From Haloplanus aerogenes (GTDB taxonomy: Archaea; Halobacteriota; Halobacteria; Halobacteriales; Haloferacaceae), in assembly GCF_003856835.1 (NCBI RefSeq), contig NZ_CP034145.1, positions 3,397,955-3,461,954 on the forward strand: a stretch of DNA of 64,000 nucleotides. Direction: 5' to 3'. Positions 1 through 8,180 of this stretch are shown here, in pieces (position 1 is the first letter of the stretch; each line of letters begins with the position of its first letter). Under the pieces are notes generated by a model, which was not told where the DNA came from, did not search any database, and worked only from the letters and a program-made list of their open reading frames with translations. The position numbers and the translations under genes are program-made.

Positions 1-1326
1 GGCCAGTTTCACGCGACTCTGGGCAACGTTCAAGGGGTTGCGCAGGTCGTGGCTGACGATGCTGGCGAACTCCTCCAGTCGCTCTTTCTGGCGCTCCAGT
101 TCCTTCCGTCGGCGAACGTCGAGATAGAGCGCGAGGGTGCCGACGATATCGTCGCGGGCGTCACGTCGGGGGACGGCACGCAGCCGCGTCTCGACGACGT
201 CGCCGTCGGCGGTCACGAGTTCTCGATCTTCGCGCATGAACTCGCCATTCAGCGCACGTTCGTACCCGCCGCACTCGATCAGTCTGCGCTCCGACTCGGG
301 CGTGTAGAAGTCCCCGAGTTCTCGGTCGACGAGTTCCTCGCGCTCGTATTCCAGCGTCTCGGCGAACCGCTGGTTGCAGTCGTCGATGACCGGGAGCCGA
401 TTCTCGGCGCGCGTGACGACCGCCATGACCGGCGCCTCCTCGAAGAGATACCGGTACTGCGCTTCGAGTTCGGCCGTCAGTTCCTCCAGTTCCTCGGTCC
501 GGCGTTCGAGTTCCCGCTCCCGCTCTTTCCGCTCGGTGATGTCGGTGATGAAGCCCTCCAGCACCTCCCAGTCGCCGTCGGAGCGACTCACGACGCGGCC
601 CCGTTCCCACATCCACTTCGTCTCCCCGTCTGCGGTGACGATCCGATAGGTGACTTCGAACGCGTCATCGGCGTCGAGGGTGTCCTGTACGGCGTCCCAG
701 ATCTCCATCCGGTCGGCCTCGTGGATGAGGTCGTCACCCCACGATACGTCGCCCCGCTCCAGTTGTTCGGCGGCGTAGCCGGTGATCGCCTCGATTTCGC
801 CTTCGACCACCTCCATCGGCCACCCGGACTCGTTCCGACATCGATAGACGATACCGGGGAGGTTGCTGATCAGCGTCTCCAGTCGACGGGTCCGTTCGGC
901 GAGGAGCCGCCGGGATCGGTGGGCGTCGACGACGTTGCTGATCCGATTGGCGAGAACTTCGTACTGCTCGGTGTTCGCCCCTTTCTGGAGGTAGTCGGTC
1001 ACGCCGGCCGAGATGGCTTCGCTGGCGACCGACTCGGAACCTTTCCCCGTGAACAGGATGAACGGCAGGCGGGGGTGATCCTCGCGGACGGTTTCGAGAA
1101 ATTCGATGCCGTTCATCCCCGGCATGTCGTAATCGGAGACGACACAGTCGATGTCGGCGGCCGCGAGGCAGTCCAGGCCCGTCTGGACGTTCGTGGCCGT
1201 CTCGACCACGAACCGCTCGTCGGCGCGTTCGAGGAAGATGGCCGCCATCTCCGCGAAATCCGGATCGTCGTCGACGTGGAGGATCCGAATGGTTTCGGCC
1301 GCGTCGCCGGCGATACCGTCGGTCAT
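1..1326 (-). CDS. Receiver-PAS-PAS-histidine kinase, truncated by window edge
   Basis: Signal-transduction protein cut by the left edge; 442 residues are visible and no stop. Residues about 14-125 form a response-regulator receiver domain: acidic cluster in ILHVDDDPDF, phosphoacceptor Asp in CVVSDYDMPGMNG, conserved Lys in TDYLQKG. Two PAS segments follow (about 150-265 and 285-400); the first ends in ITDITERK. The last visible residues carry the HisKA H-box FASIVSHDLRNP, so the ATPase domain lies outside. No membrane segment is visible, so it is probably a cytosolic hybrid kinase receiving a phosphate or signal from another sensor. The start is the first ATG, just before MTDGIAGD. The ligand of the PAS domains cannot be inferred. 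Confidence 0.9.
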   Translation of the reverse strand, partial: MTDGIAGDAAETIRILHVDDDPDFAEMAAIFLERADERFVVETATNVQTGLDCLAAADIDCVVSDYDMPGMNGIEFLETVREDHPRLPFILFTGKGSESVASEAISAGVTDYLQKGANTEQYEVLANRISNVVDAHRSRRLLAERTRRLETLISNLPGIVYRCRNESGWPMEVVEGEIEAITGYAAEQLERGDVSWGDDLIHEADRMEIWDAVQDTLDADDAFEVTYRIVTADGETKWMWERGRVVSRSDGDWEVLEGFITDITERKERERELERRTEELEELTAELEAQYRYLFEEAPVMAVVTRAENRLPVIDDCNQRFAETLEYEREELVDRELGDFYTPESERRLIECGGYERALNGEFMREDRELVTADGDVVETRLRAVPRRDARDDIVGTLALYLDVRRRKELERQKERLEEFASIVSHDLRNPLNVAQSRVKLA

Positions 1327-1430
1327 ACCAAACAGTCCGTCCACAGGGTAGTAACGAAGGGGCCTAACGCTGTTGGCAGATGGCACGGAACTGGCCGGGC
1401 GTTGAAGGCCCCCGCCGCCGAGGAGTCGAT

Positions 1431-2174
1431 ATGCAACTCGACCTCACCGACGCGACCTGGACCGACGTTCGCGACGCCGACACCGACCTCGCCCTCCTGC
1501 CGGTGGGAAGCACCGAACAGCACGGTCCCCACGCCCCGCTCGGCACCGACGCCCTCCACGCCGAGACGGTTGCCGAGGCGGGGGCGGAACGGTACGACGG
1601 GACGGTGGCCGTCGCGCCGACGATTTCGGTCGGCATCGCGGAGGAACACCGACAGTTCCCGGGGACGCTCTGGGTGTCACCCGACACCTTCCGGCGCTAC
1701 GTCCGCGACGTGGTCGGAAGCCTCGCCTACCACGGCCTCGACCGGGTCGTCGTCGTCAACGGTCACGGCGGCAACGTCCCCGCGCTCGGGGAGGTGACGG
1801 CGACGATCACCCGCCACGACGACGCCTACGCCGTCCCGTTCACGTGGTTCGACGCGGTGGACGACCACGGGAGCGACATGGGTCACGGCGGGCCACTGGA
1901 GACGGCACTGTTGCGGGCGACGCATCCCGAACTCGTCCGCGAAGACCGGATCGAGGAGGCGCGCGAGGGGGCGAGCGAAGGCTGGGGCGACTGGGTGTCG
2001 AGTACGAATCTCGCTCACGACTCCGCGGAGTTCACGGAGAACGGCGTCGTGGGCGATCCGGGCGCTGGCGACGCCGACCGGGGCGAGGAACTGCGGGAGT
2101 TGGCGGCCAACGCGCTGGATCGACTGCTGCAGGCGGTCGCGGAACGAGACGTGTCGCGGCCGGCCGACCGGTAG
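1431..2174 (+). CDS. Creatininase family amidohydrolase
   Basis: Metal-dependent amidohydrolase of 247 residues, the usual length of the creatininase/MftE/ArfB family. Visible signatures are LPVGSTEQHGPHAPLGTD near residues 20-37 (metal-binding Glu and His), NGHGGN near 108 and MGHGGPLET near 150. Archaeal members include ArfB, which removes a formyl group in riboflavin and F420 synthesis, and peptide-processing enzymes; the sequence alone does not choose between these and creatininase. I use the internal ATG before QLDLTDATW because the 17 upstream codons are Arg/Pro-rich and unlike the family. The gene stands divergent from the sensor kinase and convergent with the next gene, with one base between them. 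Confidence 0.85.
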   Translation: MQLDLTDATWTDVRDADTDLALLPVGSTEQHGPHAPLGTDALHAETVAEAGAERYDGTVAVAPTISVGIAEEHRQFPGTLWVSPDTFRRYVRDVVGSLAYHGLDRVVVVNGHGGNVPALGEVTATITRHDDAYAVPFTWFDAVDDHGSDMGHGGPLETALLRATHPELVREDRIEEAREGASEGWGDWVSSTNLAHDSAEFTENGVVGDPGAGDADRGEELRELAANALDRLLQAVAERDVSRPADR

Positions 2175-2175
2175 G

Positions 2176-2586
2176 TTACTCCTCGTCGTCCTCGTCCGTC
2201 TCGAACTCTTGGAGCGCTCCCCGGAGTTCCGGCACCGCGTTCGTGAGGTCGCTCACATCCGCATGGGCTTCGTCGATGTCGGCGATGAGGGATTCCAGTT
2301 CTTCGATGGCGGCCGCGAGGTCGTCGGCGTCTTCGAAAGCGTCGGCGCGTTCGCCCATCGTGTACCACTTCTTCGCCTGCCGGAGGTGGTCCTCGGCGTC
2401 GCCCACGTCGAGCGCCGACCGGAGGCCGTTCAGGACGCCGAGGACGTTGTTGGCTTCCGTCTCCCACACGTCGGCGGCGGCGGGGAGTTCCGCGCGTGCT
2501 TTCGTCAGATGTTCTTCCACGTCGGCGCGCATCTCTTCTGCCGCCTCGCCGAAGAGTTCGTCGTCGCCAAGCGTCGTCTGACTCAT
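2176..2586 (-). CDS. Haloarchaeal helical protein, DUF5790-like
   Basis: Acidic 136-residue protein of unknown function, resembling the haloarchaeal family catalogued as DUF5790. It starts MSQTTLGDDELFGEAAEEM and is almost wholly alpha-helical, with long amphipathic stretches at about 15-55 and 75-120, and ends in an Asp/Glu-rich tail. No signal peptide, membrane segment, Cys or catalytic motif is seen, so it is likely a soluble helical bundle. The start is the only good ATG; the longer open frame upstream is Arg-rich shadow sequence. Confidence 0.75.
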   Translation of the reverse strand: MSQTTLGDDELFGEAAEEMRADVEEHLTKARAELPAAADVWETEANNVLGVLNGLRSALDVGDAEDHLRQAKKWYTMGERADAFEDADDLAAAIEELESLIADIDEAHADVSDLTNAVPELRGALQEFETDEDDEE

Positions 2587-2669
2587 ACACCTCGGTTCAC
2601 CGGCGTGTGAGTTAAACGCACGCCCGAAAGTGAAAGTGAAACCGCAGGTGTCGGCGGGGCGAGCGACGG

Positions 2670-3005
2670 CTATTCCACGTCGACCAGCCGCATCAGCGGG
2701 TAGCCGTCCTCCATCGTCATCGCCGTGCGGACGACCACGTCCTCGTACTCGACCCGCATCTCCACCTCCATGAAGCGGCCCGTGAGTTCGACGTAGCCGT
2801 GGTCGTCGGTCGCCGCGGCCAGCGCTGCCTCGTCGATGTCGACGGTGACCGACTCGCAGAACGGCTGATTCTCGATGGCGTCGGCCATCGCGCGTTCGAG
2901 ACTCGGGGCGCTGTCGGGCGAGACGGGCGTCCCCGCGAACTGGTGGTAGAGCGAGCCGAACTTGATGCCGGCTTCGAAGCAAGCCTGCTGTTCGTCGGTG
3001 GGCAT
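2670..3005 (-). CDS. mptD: Archaeal dihydroneopterin aldolase MptD
   Basis: A 111-residue protein of the archaeal MptD family, which converts 7,8-dihydroneopterin to 6-hydroxymethyl-dihydropterin in the tetrahydrofolate/tetrahydromethanopterin pterin route; haloarchaea use folates. It starts MPTDEQQACFEAGIKFGSLY, has the family-typical FAGTPVS segment and the C-terminal MRVEYEDVVVRTAM. Length matches the family. The ATG at 3005 is preferred because the upstream in-frame sequence is low-complexity Ser/Arg. It is divergent from azf, with 94 bp between the starts. Confidence 0.8.
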   Translation of the reverse strand: MPTDEQQACFEAGIKFGSLYHQFAGTPVSPDSAPSLERAMADAIENQPFCESVTVDIDEAALAAATDDHGYVELTGRFMEVEMRVEYEDVVVRTAMTMEDGYPLMRLVDVE

Positions 3006-3099
3006 ACGACCCCGTCGCGACGGCGGGAGTAAGACCTGTCGCCGGCGCCCACCGCGGAATCGGTTGTTACTTGGGTTCGGTCGTCCCATTGACGCCCGA

Positions 3100-3888
3100 A
3101 TGGACGACCCGGTGTTACTGACAGGCGCGGGTGGGCGCGTCGGGCAGGCCATCCTGAACGGGGTCGGCGACGCCCACGAGTGGCGACTACTCGACCGGGA
3201 ACCGCTGTCGGACGACCGCCTCCCGGCCGGTGTCGACGAGGACGACGTCGTCGTCGCGGACGTGACCGACGACGAGGCGATAGCCGAGGCGATGCAGGGG
3301 GTCGGCGCCGTGATCCACCTCGCGGGCGACCCCCGGCCCGAGGCTCCGTGGAACTCGGTGCTGTCGAACAACATCGACGGCACGCAGACGGTGTTCGAGG
3401 CGGCGGTCGACGCGGGGGTCGAAAAGGTCGCCTTCGCCTCCTCGAACCACGCCGTCTCCGCCTACGAAACCGACGAGCGCACGCCCGAGATGTATCGCAC
3501 CGACGACGACTACCGCCTCGACGGGACGGAACTCCCCCGCCCCGGCAACCTCTACGGCGTGAGCAAGGCCGCGGGCGAGACGCTCGGCCGCTACTACCAC
3601 GACGCCGAGGGACTCTCCGTCGTCTGTGTCCGCATCGGCAACCTCACCGAGGGCCATCCACCGCGTAACTACGAACGCGGGCAGGCGATGTGGCTCTCCC
3701 ACCGCGACTGTGCCCACCTCTTCGACCGCTGTATCCGCGCCGACTACGACTACGAAATCGTCTACGGCATCTCCGACAACGAGCGGAAGTACTACAGCAT
3801 CGAGCGCGCGAAGGCGGTGCTGGGCTACGACCCGCAGGACGACTCGGCGGCGTACACGCTTTCGGGCGAACCGACCGAGGAGGCGTAG
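3100..3888 (+). CDS. azf: NAD-dependent glucose-6-phosphate dehydrogenase (Azf)
   Basis: Extended short-chain dehydrogenase/epimerase-fold enzyme of 262 residues, the length of the haloarchaeal Azf enzyme that oxidises glucose 6-phosphate with NAD+ in the oxidative pentose phosphate route. The N-terminal Rossmann motif is LLTGAGGRVGQAI, the acidic strand end DVTD contacts the cofactor, and the catalytic pair is YGVSK (Tyr and Lys) near residues 152-156. Substrate-side residues are carried by SSNHAVSAYETDER and RIGNLTEGHPPRNY. Naming rests on the overall match and length; other NAD-dependent sugar epimerases share the fold, so substrate specificity is an inference. Start is the ATG before DDPVLLTG. 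Confidence 0.8.
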   Translation: MDDPVLLTGAGGRVGQAILNGVGDAHEWRLLDREPLSDDRLPAGVDEDDVVVADVTDDEAIAEAMQGVGAVIHLAGDPRPEAPWNSVLSNNIDGTQTVFEAAVDAGVEKVAFASSNHAVSAYETDERTPEMYRTDDDYRLDGTELPRPGNLYGVSKAAGETLGRYYHDAEGLSVVCVRIGNLTEGHPPRNYERGQAMWLSHRDCAHLFDRCIRADYDYEIVYGISDNERKYYSIERAKAVLGYDPQDDSAAYTLSGEPTEEA

Positions 3889-3969
3889 CGACGCGACTCT
3901 ACGACCAACACCGCGCCACCGAGAGTCGCAGACGAAAACTACTCCCCGTCCAAACGTGAAGGGGACGAT

Positions 3970-4053
3970 ATGGATCGCCAGCAACTGATCGCCCTCGTCT
4001 TCGTGGGCCTCATGCTGTTCTCGTCGTTCGCCTACGCCCTCTCGTTCGTCTGA
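3970..4053 (+). CDS. 27-residue single-span membrane peptide
   Basis: Very short ORF, MDRQQLIALVFVGLMLFSSF followed by AYALSFV, which reads as one hydrophobic span with a charged N terminus. A purine-rich GAAGGGG lies about 8 nt before the ATG and could be a ribosome binding site. It sits downstream of azf on the same strand. Haloarchaea have many such conserved micro-membrane proteins, but no function can be given and coding status is likely rather than certain. Confidence 0.5.
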   Translation: MDRQQLIALVFVGLMLFSSFAYALSFV

Positions 4054-4200
4054 GCCACAGTCGGCGAGCGCCGACGGCAGCACGTGGTGCTCGGGGTGGA
4101 CGAAACGTTGCGCTCGTCGGTGCGCTGTCGTTACCAAAATCGAAAATTGAAGGGGAGGGATTAAGGCCCCTCTCTGGATCAAAGGGAACTGAGAGTTATC

Positions 4201-4302
4201 ATGCGACGAACGTGTCCGTTCTGTGGGGACCGAGTCGAAATTCTGCCCGAACATCTCGAAGACTGTCAAGAAGCCCCTCGCGACGACCCGCGAGTGCCCT
4301 GA
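4201..4302 (+). CDS. 33-residue CPxCG-type zinc-finger protein
   Basis: Tiny protein MRRTCPFCGDRVEILPEHLE followed by DCQEAPRDDPRVP. The CPFCG knuckle plus a later His and Cys (C5, C8, H18, C22) give a plausible single zinc site. Small CPxCG zinc-finger proteins are characteristic of haloarchaea and some affect motility or biofilm behaviour in Haloferax; nothing links this one to a particular process. It ends three bases before the stop of the convergent DUF309 gene. Confidence 0.65.
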   Translation: MRRTCPFCGDRVEILPEHLEDCQEAPRDDPRVP

Positions 4303-4305
4303 TCG

Positions 4306-4923
4306 TTACTCCTCGAACAACCCCGCTACGTCCGCGTACTCCCGCGCCCGCCGGTCGACGTGTTCCGTGAGACGCTGGTAGACGAGGGGCCGCTCCGCGT
4401 CGGCGGTCACGAACTCCAGCAGCGTGGTGGTAAAGAGCGTCCGCTCACCGCCCTCGATCTCTTCGCGGGCGAACTCGATGGCTCGTTCGACGGTCGCCAC
4501 GTCGTAGCCGTACTCGTCGGCGAGAACCGTCGCGGCGACGGCCGCGGCCTCGAACCGCAGATCTTCGGGTGTGAGCGCCGCACCCTCGTAACGGAGCGCC
4601 GGCGGCCGGTGACGCTCGATCACTTCGGGATCGGCGGCGAGCGCCGTCAACGACCGCCGGACAGGATCGAGGTCGACGCCACGGTACGGCGAGGGGAGAC
4701 CCGCGAGATAGTCGCCGGCGCTCTCGGCGAGGCCCGTCGCGCCGCTCCAGTTGCGGGTCCGAGCGTGGTAGACGGCGGCGGTGAACTGGATCAATCCGTG
4801 CAGGAATCGCTCGTCGTCGATGCCCGAATCGAGCGCGAGCCACGGCTCCTCCCATGCGTCGTGCGCGGCGTGATACTCGCCGGCGTTGTAGATGGCGATC
4901 CCCGCCCGGAGTGGCGCCTCCAT
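4306..4923 (-). CDS. DUF309 domain protein
   Basis: 205-residue protein with the DUF309 signature near its N terminus: NAGEYHAAHDAWEEPWL followed by FLHGLIQFTAAVYHARTRNW, a helical His/Glu-rich domain of unknown activity. The rest is helical and acidic, without signal or membrane segments. The start is the ATG before EAPLRAGIA; the 20 codons before it precede the conserved domain and are probably not translated. The gene is divergent from the hypothetical gene at 4999. Confidence 0.8.
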   Translation of the reverse strand: MEAPLRAGIAIYNAGEYHAAHDAWEEPWLALDSGIDDERFLHGLIQFTAAVYHARTRNWSGATGLAESAGDYLAGLPSPYRGVDLDPVRRSLTALAADPEVIERHRPPALRYEGAALTPEDLRFEAAAVAATVLADEYGYDVATVERAIEFAREEIEGGERTLFTTTLLEFVTADAERPLVYQRLTEHVDRRAREYADVAGLFEE

Positions 4924-4998
4924 AGATGGGGTAGACGCCCGAGGCTGAAAAACGGCGTCGTCGCAACGCACATACCTTGTCACACGGTATCATAAACC

Positions 4999-5424
4999 AT
5001 GGTCGAGTCCGACGACACCGGCAAGTTGACCGAGCGCGAACGCGAGGCGCTCCACGAGGTGGAACTGGGCGTCGAACACCTGCACCGCGCGCACGGCCAC
5101 CTCGTCTCGTTTCACCACAGTACCGGCCGAGCGATGGACCACCTGGCGGCCGCCGAGGACCTGTTGCGGGAGGCTGGCCACGACGAACTCGCGGACCACC
5201 TGCGCGACGAACACCTCCCGCGGGGGGTCGTACCGCCCTGCGACGGCGACCGGGCGACGGCCGGGCGGTGGTCGTACGACATCCTCGAGAAGTTCCAGGA
5301 GACGTTTCTCGACGACGTGGTGGGCTTCGGTGACCGAGTCCGTGACCAGGTGGCCGACGGACGGCGACACGTCACCGAACGTCGACAGGAGGCGGAGTGG
5401 AAACGGCGCGCACAGCTCGAATGA
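4999..5424 (+). CDS. Conserved haloarchaeal helical protein
   Basis: 141-residue protein I do not recognise by function. It begins MVESDDTGKLTEREREALHE and is rich in His, Glu and Arg, with a long predicted helix at about 10-70 that contains several His (HLHRAHGHLVSFHHSTG) and a second at 95-141. A conserved-looking middle, PRGVVPPCDGDRATAGRWSY, holds its only Cys. It is soluble with no signal peptide. A metal- or heme-binding helical bundle is conceivable from the His spacing but is only a guess. Confidence 0.7.
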   Translation: MVESDDTGKLTEREREALHEVELGVEHLHRAHGHLVSFHHSTGRAMDHLAAAEDLLREAGHDELADHLRDEHLPRGVVPPCDGDRATAGRWSYDILEKFQETFLDDVVGFGDRVRDQVADGRRHVTERRQEAEWKRRAQLE

Positions 5425-5530
5425 GAGAGATGGCCGTCCCATACGATCGGTAGGGAGTCGTTAGCGCCGACAGATCGTGTTGTATGCTACCCATACTCAT
5501 TATCTATGCCGTCCTCGGGCCGAGTGAACC

Positions 5531-5671
5531 ATGTACACCTGTTACAACTGCGACGGTGCCGTGAGCAAGGATTTCGTGCGCGTGTTCGGCGACGAACAGG
5601 GACGCGTGGACGGCTGTCCCAACTGCGAACTGCGAGCGGGACCGGTCGACCGAGCGGCAGAACCGTCCTGA
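5531..5671 (+). CDS. Small double-CxxC zinc-ribbon protein, DUF7563-like
   Basis: 46-residue protein MYTCYNCDGAVSKDFVRVFG with a second knuckle CPNCE about 25 residues later. The two CxxC pairs should bind one zinc ion as a zinc ribbon; haloarchaea carry several such stand-alone ribbons (DUF7563-like) of unknown role. Its last codons and stop overlap a tRNA-Arg-derived repeat that begins at 5665, so the 3' end of this gene may have been rewritten by the event that created the repeat. Confidence 0.7.
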   Translation: MYTCYNCDGAVSKDFVRVFGDEQGRVDGCPNCELRAGPVDRAAEPS

Positions 5672-5733
5672 CGGAGTCCCACGCGAGCGTGAGATGTAGC
5701 CTGATCGGGATTCGAACTCGCCGGCGCGTCAGG
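5665..5733. repeat. Left tRNA-Arg-derived repeat unit
   Basis: GTCCTGACGGAG at 5665-5676 is identical to the end of the minus-strand tRNA-Arg gene at 8181-8192. CCTGACG at 5667-5673 pairs with CGTCAGG at 5727-5733, giving a hairpin whose loop holds GGGATTCGAACTC (5707-5719), which resembles an inverted tRNA T-arm. The first 25 bases (5665-5689) are identical to 7847-7871. This marks the left border of the islet that carries the pentapeptide gene. A full tRNA cannot be folded here. Confidence 0.7.
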
Positions 5734-5903
5734 TCTCCACGAAGTGATGGACCAGTTGGCGTGCACAGAGGAGTATCGTGGCTGTTGTAGATTCTCGCCG
5801 GACCGTCCTGACGAAAATCCTCGTGAATACGGGGCGCACATTCGTGGCGAACAGTTCAGTTGGGTATACAGTTTGAAGTGGGAATCGCTGATTGGCAGTA
5901 TAT

Positions 5904-7712
5904 ATGTCAGGGGGGGAAGACACCTGTGGCTACGTCCTCGATCCGGACGACCCCGAGACGTGGGGTGGGGAGGAGGGCGAGGAGTGCCGTATCGACGAGG
6001 AACTTCTGAACGAAAGGGGCGTTTGGACCTGTCCGCACGGTGCTGAAGCGGGAGAGAAGTTGTGCATCTTCCACCAACGGGTAGAGGACAAAGAGAACGG
6101 CGACGTAGTTGAGGCACTCTCGAACGCCGTCGAAGCGGTGGGCGGCAGCGACGCAGAGTCGGAAAGTGACCGGACGAACGAGTTCATCGGGGCGAAGTTC
6201 GAGAGGGTCGAAATCGAAGCGGGGACCGTCATCGAGGCTCAGATCCGATTCGACCACGCTTCGATCAGGGAGGGCTTCCTCGCAGAGGAGGTCGATTTCG
6301 AACGCGGCATGAGTGCGAAGGGGGCAAGGGTGGGCACCGAACATCCGAACGATCACACGCCCACCGCGACTGACCACGGTGGGTGGGCTCCACTGGAAGC
6401 CAGCATCGGCAGAGACCACCACGGCTCTTTCCCGTCCACACACTCGCCGCGGCACGTGTCCTTCTGCGGTGCGGAGTTCAGTGGAGACGTACTGTTCGAG
6501 AGCACGAAATTCGAGGGAACTCGGCACGTCTCGTTCGCTCACGCCGACTTCGGTGGCGACGGCGACGTGTCATTTGCGGAGACGACCTTCGAGAATGAGG
6601 GACACGTCGCGTTCAATAAGGCGGATTTCGAGAACCACGGTGAAGTCTCCTTCGAGGGTGCCGTCTTCGAGCACCGCGACGCGTCGTTCTCCGTGATCGA
6701 TTTCGAGAACGGTGGGGATGTGTCCTTCGAGGAGGTGGCGTTTCGAGACGGTGGGAACGTGGCCTTCCACGATACCGACTTCGTCAATGACGCAGGCGTG
6801 TCGTTCACAGACGTAACTGTCGAAGATGTCCGAACGCTCGACTTTCGGGGAGCTACCTTCACCGAAGATGTCACGATCGATATCACAGCCGACAACGTCG
6901 AGACGATTTCCTACTTCGACGCGGATTTCTCGAGAGCGACTCTGAACGTCGAGTCAATTCCAGAAGTGTCGTTCGAGTCGGCCAATCTGACTGGTGTCGA
7001 CCTCTCGGAGGTAGATCTCTCGGGGGCGAATCTGGAGCGCGCGCAACTCACGGGCGCGGACCTGTTCGGGACAGACCTGAGTGGGACCCGGATCTATGGA
7101 GCTCGTATCGGTGACGCCGCGATCAACACGGAAACGGAATTCGACGAACACGGCGAAGACCGGTGCATATACGACCCAGACTCGAAGTACGAGTACGATC
7201 GGGACCCAGACGAAGAGGTCGGTCAGATCAGGAAAGCGATGGGTGCCTACCACGTTCTCGAACAACTGACACGCGCAAACACGCTGCCGGACAAGCAAGC
7301 GAGATTCTTCGCTCGACGACAGGATATGCGCCGGGAACAACTTCGTCGAGATGGACGACGTCTGGACTACTGGTTCGCAAAAGTGCAAAACATGATTTTT
7401 CGACACGGAGAAAGTTTTTCTCGAGTGGTTGGTTGGAGCGTCGGAACGATAGTGGTATTTGCGTTCATATTTCCGTTAGGCGGCTGGTTACAGAGTGATT
7501 CGACGGGGGCACTCACCTACAGAGCTATCGCTGACTCACCGGTATTGCTATGGAAGTCATTCTATCACAGCGCGCTTCTCTTTCTGACTGGGAACGGATC
7601 ACTCGCCCCGACCGGATTCGTTGGAGAGGTTCTCACGACGATCGAGGCAATGATAGCGCCGATACTGTTGGCCCTCCTCGTGTTTGTACTCGGTCGCCGC
7701 GCTGCAAGATAG
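5904..7712 (+). CDS. Pentapeptide-repeat protein with C-terminal two-TM channel-like domain
   Basis: 602-residue three-part protein. Residues about 8-62 hold four Cys and two His (CGYVL, CRIDEE, TCPHG, LCIFHQ), a probable zinc-binding head. Residues about 150-425 are a long right-handed beta-helix: degenerate F-centred repeats (VSFEGAVFEHRDASF style) and then classic A(N/D)LxG pentapeptides such as VDLSGANLERAQLTGADL. The C terminus (about 490-602) has two hydrophobic spans flanking a re-entrant segment LLFLTGNGSLAPTG, laid out like a K+ channel pore but without the usual GYG filter. Start is the ATG before SGGEDTCGY; an in-frame TTG lies four codons upstream. Base use is more AT-rich than neighbours, mainly at the 3' end, and tRNA-derived repeats flank the gene, both suggesting transfer. 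Ligand and ion are unknown. Confidence 0.8.
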   Translation: MSGGEDTCGYVLDPDDPETWGGEEGEECRIDEELLNERGVWTCPHGAEAGEKLCIFHQRVEDKENGDVVEALSNAVEAVGGSDAESESDRTNEFIGAKFERVEIEAGTVIEAQIRFDHASIREGFLAEEVDFERGMSAKGARVGTEHPNDHTPTATDHGGWAPLEASIGRDHHGSFPSTHSPRHVSFCGAEFSGDVLFESTKFEGTRHVSFAHADFGGDGDVSFAETTFENEGHVAFNKADFENHGEVSFEGAVFEHRDASFSVIDFENGGDVSFEEVAFRDGGNVAFHDTDFVNDAGVSFTDVTVEDVRTLDFRGATFTEDVTIDITADNVETISYFDADFSRATLNVESIPEVSFESANLTGVDLSEVDLSGANLERAQLTGADLFGTDLSGTRIYGARIGDAAINTETEFDEHGEDRCIYDPDSKYEYDRDPDEEVGQIRKAMGAYHVLEQLTRANTLPDKQARFFARRQDMRREQLRRDGRRLDYWFAKVQNMIFRHGESFSRVVGWSVGTIVVFAFIFPLGGWLQSDSTGALTYRAIADSPVLLWKSFYHSALLFLTGNGSLAPTGFVGEVLTTIEAMIAPILLALLVFVLGRRAAR

Positions 7713-7737
7713 TTAGTCCGTGTTCAACACACCGACC

Positions 7738-8180
7738 TTTTCAGGAGCAGGAACGCCTGCTTGCTCACGGCTACGCCGTTCGCTAGTCCGAGATGCTCAC
7801 TGCGTTCGCATTTCGCACCGCTCGTCGTCGTTGTACTCCTGAAAACGTCCTGACGGAGTCCCACGCGAGCGAACGCGAGCGTGGGGCACGTCAGGGCGTG
7901 AACAGTGCGAGACCGACGGTCTCGCATGCAGCCGGCCGACGTAGTAGTCGGCCGGTGATGAAGGAGTGACCTGACGAAGTCAGGTCACGACTGAAATGAA
8001 CGTCCTGACGGAGTCCACACCGTCTGGTGTGGGTACGGAAGACCCGAGCGAAAGGAGCGTCTTCCGGAGATTTGAACTCACTCACTTCGCTTCGCTCGTT
8101 CGCTGCTCAAATCTCCGTGTTCCCGTTTCCTTTCAGCAGACACTCCTCGCTACGCTCGTCGTGTTATGCTGAAAGGAAAC
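7738..8180. repeat. String of nine perfect inverted repeats abutting tRNA-Arg
   Basis: Non-coding stretch made of consecutive hairpins. Arms are: 7738-7747/7836-7845; 7849-7855/7889-7895 with an inner 7860-7866/7879-7885; 7906-7914/7918-7926; 7932-7940/7947-7955; 7966-7975/7979-7988; 8015-8021/8026-8032; 8036-8043/8059-8066; 8065-8075/8107-8117; 8125-8138/8167-8180. All arms are perfect, 7 to 14 bp. GTCCTGACGGAG, the tRNA-Arg end, recurs at 7847 and 8002, and GGAGATTTGAACTC of the tRNA T-arm recurs at 8066. No ORF here looks real. Origin is probably repeated integration or inverted duplication at the tRNA 3' end; an RNA function is possible. Confidence 0.8.
7847..7871. repeat. 25-bp direct repeat, attachment-like, pair of 5665-5689
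   Basis: The 25 bases are identical to 5665-5689. Both copies begin with the 12-bp tRNA-Arg terminal word GTCCTGACGGAG. The two copies bracket the pentapeptide/channel gene, the arrangement expected for attL/attR of a small element that integrated at the 3' end of tRNA-Arg. No integrase gene lies between them, so the element would be non-autonomous or a remnant. Confidence 0.65.

Noticed and set aside
49..1797. Long plus-strand ORF of 582 codons opposite the sensor kinase
   Set aside because: The minus strand carries clear receiver, PAS and H-box motifs over the same bases; the plus-strand frame has no motif and is the usual high-GC antisense shadow.
3187..4269. 360-codon minus-strand ORF opposite azf and the small genes
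   Set aside because: Val/Arg-rich shadow; the plus strand has Rossmann and YxxxK motifs plus two small plausible genes.
5694..5733. Possible second tRNA near GGGATTCGAACTC
   Set aside because: Only a T-arm-like word is present; no acceptor, D-arm or anticodon stem can be paired around it. Treated as a tRNA-derived fragment.
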